A stretch of 5,549 nucleotides of DNA from Candidatus Bathyarchaeota archaeon (GTDB lineage: Archaea; Thermoproteota; Bathyarchaeia; 40CM-2-53-6; FEN-987), in NCBI GenBank assembly GCA_003152955.1, contig PMBQ01000370.1:1049-6597 (forward strand), in the 5' to 3' direction. Shown here piece after piece: positions 1-5,224 of this stretch. Both the position numbers and the translations under genes were made by a program. The notes under the pieces were generated by a model, which worked only from the letters and a program-made list of their open reading frames with translations, was not told the DNA's origin and did not search any database. Numbering within the stretch: the first letter of the stretch is position 1; every line of letters starts with the position of its first letter.

Positions 1-441
1 GAGCGAGTTATTTCTGAATTTCATGACGGGCATGTTTGCGGGTGGCTTTTCCCAAGCCTTATCCCACGCCTCGACTGCCCCCATCATTCCTCTCTCCCTG
101 TTGCGACCTTCTAGCTCGTTCTTCTCAACCATCAAAACCACGACAAGCCTAGTCACGCCCTCCACCCTCGTTTTGAGAAGGAATTGGCGAGTTGAATTTC
201 TAGGCGCTGTGGAATCCAACACCACACTGCGCCCGCTTCTTAGCGCCAGATCGCGTAATGCGGCCAGGCAATTGTAAATGAATTCCTCATCCTTCGGCGG
301 CTCGACAGGTCCGAAGAACATATTCCTCAAGTCGTCTACGCTCAATCGCACAAAACCACGGTTCTCAGAGACAAGGCGCTTGGCGAGCACAGTCTTCCCA
401 GAGGCTGGGTAACCACTCAATACTAAATTCCAAAGAGGCAT
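1..441 (-). CDS. P-loop nucleotide kinase of the AAA_33 / polynucleotide-kinase-like type, 3' end cut by window edge
   Basis: An open frame reads leftward from an ATG at 441-439 to base 1 without a stop, giving 147 residues of a longer protein. Residues 10-17 are a Walker A motif, GYPASGKT, right after a hydrophobic first strand (WNLVLS). Residues 35-37 (VDD) sit where this group often has a substrate-side acid. Residues 72-78 (SVVLDST) look like the second strand carrying the Walker B-type Asp. Residues 111-118 (EGRNRERG) resemble the arginine-rich lid of small kinases. These features fit cytosolic ATP-dependent kinases such as the PSTK/tRNA-kinase, zeta-toxin-like and polynucleotide-kinase-like proteins. 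The true substrate cannot be read from the sequence. No Shine-Dalgarno sequence precedes the ATG. The gene is divergent from the pseudogene beginning at 560. I am confident of the P-loop kinase class, not of the specific function. Confidence 0.82.
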   Translation of the reverse strand, partial: MPLWNLVLSGYPASGKTVLAKRLVSENRGFVRLSVDDLRNMFFGPVEPPKDEEFIYNCLAALRDLALRSGRSVVLDSTAPRNSTRQFLLKTRVEGVTRLVVVLMVEKNELEGRNRERGMMGAVEAWDKAWEKPPANMPVMKFRNNSL

Positions 442-492
442 TGGTGCCAGTGCTCAGGTTACTAGTTCATTCCCAGCAATCTTTTCCTGCCT

Positions 493-500
493 CTTTTAAA
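493..500 (-). promoter_or_regulatory. Candidate TATA box for the P-loop kinase gene
   Basis: Read on the minus strand this is TTTAAAAG, an archaeal TATA-like octamer. It would place the transcription start near 470, giving a leader of about 30 bases before the ATG at 441. No obvious BRE element is visible, so this rests on composition and spacing alone. Confidence 0.3.
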
Positions 501-559
501 CACGCAGTCGAGCACCAATAGTAATTTCGTGGTGATTCGAAAGCAATGGAAGATCGAAG

Positions 560-640
560 TTGGAGCCTAAGGTTTACGTGACAAGGCTGCTCCCCGAAAT
601 GGCGCTGGATCAAATTAACTCATTGTGCGACGCTGCCGAG
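560..640 (+). pseudogene. N-terminal fragment of a D-2-hydroxyacid (glycerate/glyoxylate) dehydrogenase
   Basis: The first 27 codons read MEPKVYVTRLLPEMALDQIN followed by SLCDAAE. This is the standard opening of archaeal and bacterial D-glycerate dehydrogenase/glyoxylate reductase, with the PKVYVTR first strand, the LPE turn and a helix leading into the second strand. Everything after that, including the Rossmann NAD site and the catalytic Arg, Glu and His, is absent. The dehydrogenase start is read from a TTG with only a weak purine stretch upstream. The assignment rests on a short segment and on recalled family sequences, so it is less certain than the BNR part that follows. Confidence 0.5.
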
Positions 641-1033
641 AACTGGTTTGAGATCTTCAAGGGATTACCTAGCGGGTTTGGTTTTCCGATGGCAGCGCAT
701 CCACAAGAATCTGAAACGTTCTGTGTGGTTCCAGAACGGGGAGATTTCTTTCGGGTTGCAGCAAATCGCGACTTCTCAGTATACGAAACCTCCAACGTCG
801 GTAGGACATGGAAGAAACTTAACAATGGCCTACCAACTAAGAACGCTCACCTGGGTTGCCACAGAGAAGGATCTGCGACTGATCACCTCGAAACCGTCGG
901 CTTGTATGTCGGCACACGAATGGGACAGCTGTTCTCAAGCGTCAATGAACGTAAGAGCTGGCAGCTCAGCGCAATGGCTACCGCCGACCTACTCCGTCTC
1001 AGCAGCTACGGTTATGTGATAATCGGCTCATAG
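560..1033 (+). pseudogene. Chimeric pseudogene: dehydrogenase N-terminus joined to C-terminal part of a BNR/Asp-box repeat protein
   Basis: A 157-codon frame opens with TTG at 560, but it does not look like one intact protein. Residues 1-27 match the start of D-2-hydroxyacid dehydrogenases. From about residue 28 the text changes to the C-terminal part of a BNR-repeat, beta-propeller (sialidase/YCF48-like) protein: GLPSGFGFPMAAHP (35-48), an Asp-box-like SNVGRTW (78-84), GLYVGTRMGQLFSS (114-127) and a worn Asp-box SVNERKSW (127-134). The expected ending of such proteins, LPPTYSVSAATVM, is found in another frame at 978-1016. A net +1 shift near 967-969 (one extra base or two missing) therefore ends the reading in unrelated residues up to the stop at 1031-1033. 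Only about one third of a typical BNR protein remains. The likeliest history is a deletion fusing two neighbouring plus-strand genes, then a frameshift. An expressed small protein cannot be excluded. Confidence 0.68.
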
Positions 1034-1107
1034 CTCGTCGTGGTTATCAGCAAGTCATTGCCGTAAATACCAAATCGCTAAAACATTCAAGGCGCCCTTT
1101 TTCGTTC

Positions 1108-1111
1108 AAGG
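1108..1111 (+). promoter_or_regulatory. Shine-Dalgarno-like AAGG that decides the start of the membrane protein
   Basis: AAGG ends 8 bases before the ATG at 1120 but only 2 bases before the in-frame TTG at 1114. The spacing favours the ATG. The motif is short, so the support is modest. Confidence 0.35.
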
Positions 1112-1119
1112 CTTTGAAG

Positions 1120-1563
1120 ATGACCGATTGGCGAGGAATTGCGCTAACAGCTGTTGCCTTGACAGTGATTGGGCAAGCGGTGCATACAATCGAGTCCATG
1201 CTCACGATGGGCTATTACCTGGACCCTGCCTATTTTTCGGTGTGGAGCAAGATACTGATGCCCACCGCTGGACGGCCGCCTGCAGAATTCTACTACTACT
1301 CGGCAGCGTTTGCTATAGTGAGCTGGGCCATTTTCGGATTTGCTTATGAAAAGCTAGGGAAAGCGATAGGAGAGAAACGAGCGATCAAGAATGGTTTGAA
1401 ATTCGGCGCGATTGTCTTTCTCCTAGCCGAGATCCCGGTTGTCCTAACAATGTATTTGCTAATTAACCTCCCAACGGGACTGCTTGCGGCATGGACACTC
1501 TCCCAACTAATTCTGTATCTCATTGGCGGCATCGTAGCAGCTAAGCTAATCAAACTCAAATGA
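1120..1563 (+). CDS. Small four-helix integral membrane protein of unknown function
   Basis: The protein has 147 residues from the ATG at 1120. That start is preferred over an in-frame TTG at 1114 because AAGG at 1108-1111 lies 8 bases upstream of the ATG. Four hydrophobic spans are visible: about residues 6-24, 57-74, 93-114 and 119-141. Between the first two is a polar loop with the segment YYLDPAYFSVWSKILMPTAG, then PPAEFYYYS. This loop is rich in Tyr, Trp and Pro and looks constrained rather than random. The loop between helices 2 and 3 is basic (GEKRAIKNGLK) and the tail is Lys-rich, which by the positive-inside rule puts both, and hence both termini, in the cytoplasm. I do not recognise a named domain. 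It resembles small uncharacterised archaeal and bacterial membrane proteins. It stands alone, with an 80-base gap from the pseudogene and a long gap to the next gene. Confidence 0.8.
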   Translation: MTDWRGIALTAVALTVIGQAVHTIESMLTMGYYLDPAYFSVWSKILMPTAGRPPAEFYYYSAAFAIVSWAIFGFAYEKLGKAIGEKRAIKNGLKFGAIVFLLAEIPVVLTMYLLINLPTGLLAAWTLSQLILYLIGGIVAAKLIKLK

Positions 1564-1746
1564 GCTCAGCAGCACATGGAGTACCATTAACATTCGTGTA
1601 TCACGCTACGCCCGCGCACACGCAAATCGACTTTTCAAAGTGCATGTGAAAACCGTTGGATCTGAGTATGTTACTCGCATCCTGCGCAAAGAATCGCTGC
1701 TATTGAAATATGAGGCGGCACTTGGCTCAAATTGGACTGCGTAAGC

Positions 1747-2244
1747 ATGGAAAGCAAGGGTGCAGGTCAAAGCAAATTGAATCCAGATGAACAAGCTCTG
1801 GCAACCTACGAAGAAACACTCAGAGTAAGCCCAAACGATGTGGAAGCATGGTACAACAAAGGTCTCACCCTAAGCAAACTGGAACGCGATGAAGAAGCAC
1901 TTCAATGCTTTGAAGAGGCGCTCAAACTGAAACCTGACCATGCAGAAGCATGGGATAACAAAGGTGTCGCTCTAGACAATCTGGCTCGTTGCGAGGAGGC
2001 ACTTCAATGCTTTGAAGAGGCGCTCAAACTCAATCCGGACTATGCGGAAGCATGGGACGATAAGGGCGTTGTTCTAAGCAATTTGGAAGGTTATGAGGAA
2101 GCACTACCATGCTTTGACAAGGCCCTCAAAATCAAACCGGACTTTGTGCGAGCCTTGTATCACAAAGGTCTCGCCCTGGTAAACCTAGGCCGCCTCGACG
2201 AAGCTGCGGTGGCATACGTAGAGGCGAACAAGTACCCTTCATAG
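1747..2244 (+). CDS. Tetratricopeptide-repeat (TPR) protein
   Basis: From the ATG at 1747 the protein has 165 residues. An in-frame TTG at 1732 is possible but less likely. The repeats follow a strict 34-residue period. A half-repeat at about 14-30 (QALATYEETL) precedes full units at about 31-64, 65-98 and 99-132, and a final partial unit from 133 ends in VEANKYPS. Each unit shows the TPR pattern: W/L, then NKG or DKG, then EEAL, CFEEAL and Pro. Such proteins form a right-handed helical solenoid that binds protein partners. There is no signal peptide or membrane span, so it should be cytosolic. No enzymatic domain is attached and the partner cannot be told. No Shine-Dalgarno sequence is evident; an AT-rich GAAATATG at 1705-1712 could be a TATA-like box. 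The family call is firm, the role unknown. Confidence 0.9.
   Translation: MESKGAGQSKLNPDEQALATYEETLRVSPNDVEAWYNKGLTLSKLERDEEALQCFEEALKLKPDHAEAWDNKGVALDNLARCEEALQCFEEALKLNPDYAEAWDDKGVVLSNLEGYEEALPCFDKALKIKPDFVRALYHKGLALVNLGRLDEAAVAYVEANKYPS
1897..2133 (+). repeat. 102-bp tandem repeat array inside the TPR gene
   Basis: A 32-base stretch at 1897-1928 (starting GCACTTCAATGCTTTGAAGA) is repeated exactly at 1999-2030, an offset of 102 bases or 34 codons. A diverged third copy begins at 2101, again 102 bases on. The repeat spans the codons for ALQCFEEALKL. This shows recent duplication or gene conversion of TPR units rather than only conservation of protein sequence. Confidence 0.85.
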
Positions 2245-2283
2245 CTCTAAAACCACGCCATTCCGCAAAAAGACTAGATATCA

Positions 2284-2291
2284 CTTTAATC
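2284..2291 (+). promoter_or_regulatory. Candidate TATA-like box for the cobalamin-binding protein gene
   Basis: CTTTAATC is centred about 27 bases before the ATG at 2315, the spacing expected for an archaeal leaderless transcript. No convincing Shine-Dalgarno sequence precedes the ATG, which agrees with leaderless translation. The box departs from the consensus, so confidence is low. Confidence 0.28.
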
Positions 2292-2314
2292 GTTGTGCCC
2301 CATTAGGCGTTGCT

Positions 2315-3232
2315 ATGAGAATAGTCTCTCTGCTCCCCAGCTCTACTGAGATCCTTTACGAATTGGGTCTAGGTGAGGAGCTCGTAGCGGTCTCCCATGA
2401 CTGCGATTATCCTCCTGACGTGGCGAACAAAATATGCTTAACCTCAATAGATATCGACCCTGCCACAGCCAGCAGTAAGGCGCTGAACGAATGGGTTAGT
2501 GGAAAAGTCCACAATGGCATCAGCGTCTATCACATAGAAAAGAACGCGCTGAAAGAGGCAAATCCCGATCTCATATTAACTCAGGAGCTCTGCGAAGTCT
2601 GCGCTCCATCCTTCACCGAGGTCAAGTCAGCGTGCAAGATTCTGGATGGGGAAAGGAAGATAGTCTCACTTGAACCAACGAGCTTAGAGCAAATCTTGGA
2701 TAGTATACTAACAATAGGCCGAGTCACTGGAAGGACAGAGAAAGCTGAGCAGCTCATCTCTGCACTACGAAGTAGAATAAAGAGGGTTGAAGAGATGGTC
2801 ACGAAAGTTCGGTCCCGCCCCGAAGTAGGCTGTTTGGAGTGGCTGGACCCGGTTTTTTCTGCTGGACATTGGGTTCCAGAAATGGTAGCGAAAGCAGGCG
2901 GAGTAGATAGACTTGCGCGACCGTCAAAGCCATCACTTCGAATCGAATGGAAGCAAGTTCTCGATTACGATCCGGAAATACTGATCATGATGCCTTGCGG
3001 TTTCAACCTTGAAAGAACAATTCAAGAATCGAGAACACTCAAAACTCATGCAGGCTGGGAGAACCTGCGTGCGGTAAGGAATCATCAAGTATTCGCGGTG
3101 AACGGTACTGCGTATTTCAATCGTCCTGGACCTCGCATCGTAGACGGCCTCGAAATCATTGCGGAGATATTGCACCCTGCCATCGTCACAGGAATAGCGC
3201 CAGCGAATTCATACGCACGACTAAACTTCTAA
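2315..3232 (+). CDS. BtuF-like cobalamin-binding (periplasmic-binding-type) protein without signal peptide
   Basis: This 305-residue protein begins MRIVSLLPSSTEILYELGLG, the usual start of the BtuF-like cobalamin-binding family (COG0614-type, two lobes linked by a long helix). Further family marks are LTQELCEVCAP (88-98), a long linking helix at about 124-165, CLEWLDPVFSAGHWVPEMV (173-191), PEILIMMPCGFNLERT (220-235) and AYFNRPGPRIVDGLEIIAEI (266-285). Transport members bind vitamin B12 outside the membrane and deliver it to BtuCD. This one starts directly at the first beta strand, with no signal peptide or lipobox, so it should be cytosolic. No BtuC or BtuD gene lies nearby. Signal-less members are common in archaea and some bacteria, and their role is unsettled; intracellular corrinoid binding or handling is plausible. 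The family call is firm, the ligand inferred. The gene converges on the methyltransferase gene, with stop codons 6 bases apart. Confidence 0.9.
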   Translation: MRIVSLLPSSTEILYELGLGEELVAVSHDCDYPPDVANKICLTSIDIDPATASSKALNEWVSGKVHNGISVYHIEKNALKEANPDLILTQELCEVCAPSFTEVKSACKILDGERKIVSLEPTSLEQILDSILTIGRVTGRTEKAEQLISALRSRIKRVEEMVTKVRSRPEVGCLEWLDPVFSAGHWVPEMVAKAGGVDRLARPSKPSLRIEWKQVLDYDPEILIMMPCGFNLERTIQESRTLKTHAGWENLRAVRNHQVFAVNGTAYFNRPGPRIVDGLEIIAEILHPAIVTGIAPANSYARLNF

Positions 3233-3238
3233 CGCAGA

Positions 3239-3883
3239 TTAGTTTTCGTGATTAGGGAGATTTGCCCAGTGTATCTTCGGCAAGTAGCGTCCGACATGTT
3301 TCTGGTACTGAATGTATCTTTCTCCGAACTTCGCTACTAGCATTTCTTCTTCGCGGAATGTTAGCAGGATGTAGCCTGGAACGGCGATTAATGGGATTAG
3401 GGCGAGAAAGTTATGCCACAATAGTAAGAATCCTGTGAACATTAGAAAGTATGCCAAGTATGAAGGGTGCCTAACGTAGCGGTAAGGTCCCCAGTTCACT
3501 AGTTTATGATCCTCGAGCATCTGCCACGACGTGGCATACCTCCCTCTGACGAGTACGCTCCAAATGAAAATTGCATATCCGAGAACCATTACAGAAGAGC
3601 CGAAAGAGTCCAGCAGTCCTATTCGCATCGTCCCGATGTCAACGGAACTCACGAGGGCACGTAGGTCTTCCCAATAGCCTAAGATTACATAGAGAAAAGA
3701 TTCGACGAAGAATGCGATGGTTCCAATTCCAGCCAGCAACAGCGGCGTCGCAATGCGTTTCTCAACTTCAGGTTTTGAAGATGCCGCGGAGCGGCTCGCG
3801 TTATAGCGCAAGAGATTGTCTAGATTGATGACTGTGAAAAGTGCCAGACATGCCGCAACGATACACTCGGCCAAGGAAATCAT
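3239..3883 (-). CDS. Membrane methyltransferase of the isoprenylcysteine carboxyl methyltransferase (ICMT) type
   Basis: The 214-residue protein starts at an ATG (3883-3881). Hydrophobic spans lie at about residues 5-20, 46-70, 92-112, 141-156 and 158-175. The ICMT/phospholipid-methyltransferase signature is clear: GPYRYVRHPSYLAYFLMF (132-149) and, after the last span, FREEEMLVAKFGERYIQYQK (176-195) followed by GRYLPKI (198-204). In characterised members these C-terminal segments bind S-adenosylmethionine and shape the active site at the membrane face. Eukaryotic ICMT methylates prenylated CaaX proteins. Prokaryotic members act on varied or unknown substrates, possibly lipids or small isoprenoid compounds, so I do not assign a substrate. 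No Shine-Dalgarno sequence or clear TATA box is visible upstream. Its 3' end converges on the cobalamin-binding protein gene. Confidence 0.88.
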   Translation of the reverse strand: MISLAECIVAACLALFTVINLDNLLRYNASRSAASSKPEVEKRIATPLLLAGIGTIAFFVESFLYVILGYWEDLRALVSSVDIGTMRIGLLDSFGSSVMVLGYAIFIWSVLVRGRYATSWQMLEDHKLVNWGPYRYVRHPSYLAYFLMFTGFLLLWHNFLALIPLIAVPGYILLTFREEEMLVAKFGERYIQYQKHVGRYLPKIHWANLPNHEN

Positions 3884-4041
3884 GGTTCACTGCTCTGTGT
3901 CGGTCCGTCTTAGAAGCTGCGCGGTCCTTCTCCGTCAATGTGGTTCGAATCAAGTACGCCCACACACCAATGCGAATGATCCGCCATAATGTGTCGCACA
4001 TCCTGCAAATCTGCCGGTACGCTTAATTGAACACGCTTTTC

Positions 4042-4341
4042 ATGACTCGCAATGAGAGATCACTGTTGCCCAATGAAGTTCATTGCGCCCATATTCTCGT
4101 GAAAACCGAAAAAGAAGCACAGGGCGTCTTGGAGAAGCTGGGAAAAGGCGAAAAGTTCGCGAACATCGCCAAAGAAGTTTCCCTTTGTCCCTCGCGAAAA
4201 CGCGGGGGTGACCTCGGCACTTTTGGCAGAGGAAAGATGGTTAAAGAGTTCGAACAAGCTGCGTTCGCCCTTCAAAAAGGACAGACATCATCAATCGTGA
4301 AAACACCATTCGGATACCACATACTGCGGAGACTCGAGTAG
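4042..4341 (+). CDS. Parvulin-type peptidyl-prolyl cis-trans isomerase, single-domain archaeal form
   Basis: A short protein made almost only of a parvulin domain, which catalyses cis-trans isomerisation at prolyl bonds. From the ATG at 4042 it has 99 residues. Visible marks, counted from that Met, are CAHILVK (15-21, with the first active-site His at 17), GGDLGTFGRGKMVKEFEQAA (55-74, with the active-site Asp at 57), and PFGYHILRRLE at the end with the second His at 93. The text closely follows the NmPin-like parvulins of Thaumarchaeota. There is no signal peptide or membrane span. The start is uncertain. An in-frame TTG at 4027 would add five residues, and a TTG at 4066 would leave MPNEVHCAHILVK, which fits the family length best. 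The 143-base region separating it from the divergent methyltransferase gene shows no clear TATA box. Confidence 0.9.
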   Translation: MTRNERSLLPNEVHCAHILVKTEKEAQGVLEKLGKGEKFANIAKEVSLCPSRKRGGDLGTFGRGKMVKEFEQAAFALQKGQTSSIVKTPFGYHILRRLE

Positions 4342-4353
4342 ATCGCACAGAAC

Positions 4354-4381
4354 CCACTCGCGATATGCTCAACGCGAGTGG
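4354..4381 (+). terminator. Perfect 9-bp hairpin just downstream of the parvulin gene
   Basis: CCACTCGCG (4354-4362) pairs fully with CGCGAGTGG (4373-4381) around a 10-base loop, ATATGCTCAA. It begins 12 bases after the parvulin stop codon, in the gap where that gene converges with ubiX. No T-run follows, so it is not a classic intrinsic terminator. It could protect the mRNA 3' end, or be a palindromic protein-binding site. The structure is plain to see; the function is inferred. Confidence 0.4.
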
Positions 4382-4424
4382 TGCAGAGGACTTGCGGCAA
4401 ACTTACGACTTGACTAACTGAATC

Positions 4425-4523
4425 TTGAAGAACATTTTGATCTTAATTGACCTCGACAGGTCTGTATTAGGCATCGAGTACATGCACCAACTCTTCGAAA
4501 CTCAACTGCCCCACCTCTTGTAG
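4425..4523 (+). pseudogene. Possible remnant of a DUF2283-like small protein
   Basis: A 32-codon frame from a TTG reads KNILILIDLDRSVLGIEYMH and then eleven more residues before TAG, overlapping the 3' end of ubiX on the other strand. The string LIDLDRSVLGIEYM recalls the end of DUF2283 proteins (a DlDedGrvvGIEil-type pattern), with about two residues missing at the turn. The upstream half of such a protein is not found, and a stop (TGA) lies just before the TTG. The match is short and could be chance. Confidence 0.2.
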
Positions 4524-5053
4524 AGGTTCGACTCGGCGCCAACCGCATCCATTACCTTCCCTACGATATAGTTCACGAGGTCGTCGATGGTCTTGGGCTT
4601 GTAGTAGAAACCCGGACTGGCGGGCATGACTACAACACCCAACCTTGCGAGTTTGAGCATGTTCTCCAGATGAATCGCGTTCAGCGGCGTTTCACGCACA
4701 ACAAGAACTAGCCTCCTGTGTTCCTTCAGGGCCACATCGGCATTTCTGGTGATCAGATTGTTCGCGTAGCCGTTCGCGATGGCTGACAAAGTTTTCATCG
4801 AGCATGGACAGATCACCGTGGCATCGAACTTCGCAGAACCAGACGCAACATCCGCTTCAACCTCACCCGCCCCCAATACCCGTCCACATTTCTCCAGAAC
4901 CGCCACTCCTTCGGGCATCTCCGTCGCCAACACCTTTCTAGCAGCGTCGGATACGACGATCGTTAACCCAACTTCATTCATGGCCAGCTCCTCCGCCACC
5001 CTTACGCCATAAACAACCCCCGATGCCCCTGTAATCCCTAACACAATCCTCAA
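4502..5053 (-). CDS. ubiX: Flavin prenyltransferase UbiX (UbiX/Pad1 family)
   Basis: UbiX attaches a dimethylallyl group to reduced FMN, making the prenyl-FMN cofactor of UbiD-type decarboxylases. From the TTG at 5053 the protein has 183 residues, close to the family norm. Visible marks are the flavin-binding GITGASG (6-12), CPCSMKTLSAIANGYANNLI (82-101), LVLVVRETPLN (115-125), HLENMLKLARLG (128-139) and MPASPGFYYKP (143-153). The open frame extends to another TTG at 5119, but the added 22 residues (MGIGECLKG onward) precede the first beta strand and match nothing in the family. A TATA-like CTTAAAGG also lies inside that extension, so I prefer the shorter start. No Shine-Dalgarno sequence is evident. 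In archaea the product commonly serves UbiD-like decarboxylases in isoprenoid or aromatic metabolism; none is in the window. It is divergent from the Lrp-domain gene on the right. Confidence 0.92.
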   Translation of the reverse strand: MRIVLGITGASGVVYGVRVAEELAMNEVGLTIVVSDAARKVLATEMPEGVAVLEKCGRVLGAGEVEADVASGSAKFDATVICPCSMKTLSAIANGYANNLITRNADVALKEHRRLVLVVRETPLNAIHLENMLKLARLGVVVMPASPGFYYKPKTIDDLVNYIVGKVMDAVGAESNLYKRWGS

Positions 5054-5095
5054 ACTCGACGCACCCGATCCGCCAATAATCCAGCCCCTCAACCC

Positions 5096-5103
5096 CTTTA
5101 AGC
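5096..5103 (-). promoter_or_regulatory. Candidate TATA-like box for ubiX
   Basis: On the minus strand the sequence reads CTTAAAGG. It would start transcription near 5073, leaving about 20 bases before the TTG at 5053. It lies within the longer possible ubiX frame, so if real it supports the shorter start. The match to consensus is weak. Confidence 0.25.
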
Positions 5104-5169
5104 ACTCTCCGATTCCCAAACTCCGATACGAACCAATCCAATCCCACTACGCGTCGACGCATCCGAGAC

Positions 5170-5177
5170 CTTATATC
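5170..5177 (+). promoter_or_regulatory. TATA box for the Lrp/AsnC-domain gene
   Basis: CTTATATC, preceded by the purine-rich CGAGA, is the best archaeal TATA-like box in the window. It predicts a transcription start near 5200 and a leader of about 25 bases before the TTG at 5225. The core TTATAT also reads as ATATAA on the other strand, so it might also serve ubiX, though with a long leader. Confidence 0.45.
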
Positions 5178-5200
5178 ACGCTCAGCTGCAGCTCCACCTC

Positions 5201-5217
5201 ACACCGTGACCAGGTGT
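5201..5217 (+). promoter_or_regulatory. Inverted repeat at the predicted transcript start, overlapping the ribosome-binding site
   Basis: ACACC (5201-5205) and GGTGT (5213-5217) are inverted repeats around GTGACCA. The right arm contains most of the Shine-Dalgarno-like AGGTG (5212-5216), which lies 8 bases before the TTG start. A competing pairing, CACCT (5194-5198) with the same AGGTG, also exists. It could be an operator or a hairpin masking the ribosome-binding site. With arms this short it may also be chance. Confidence 0.3.
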
Positions 5218-5224
5218 AGAACGT

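Noticed and set aside
23..277. Plus-strand 84-codon frame at the left edge
   Set aside because: It is Ser/Thr/Pro-rich antisense text lying over the clear P-loop kinase gene on the minus strand.
648..1019. Second plus-strand frame inside the chimeric pseudogene as a separate gene
   Set aside because: Only its last stretch (LPPTYSVSAATVM) is protein-like, and it is explained as the frameshifted end of the BNR remnant.
3938..3956. GGTTCGAATC, resembling the T-loop of a tRNA
   Set aside because: The flanking bases do not form a 5-bp T-stem, and no acceptor, D or anticodon arm is found around it.
3801..4026. Short frames on both strands in the gap between the methyltransferase and parvulin genes
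   Set aside because: They overlap the methyltransferase start, show no recognisable motif or ribosome-binding site, and fit chance open frames in a 143-base gap.
4974..5162. Minus-strand frame starting at an ATG at 5162 upstream of ubiX
   Set aside because: It overlaps the UbiX N-terminus in another frame, is Gly/Arg-rich and low in complexity, and resembles no family.
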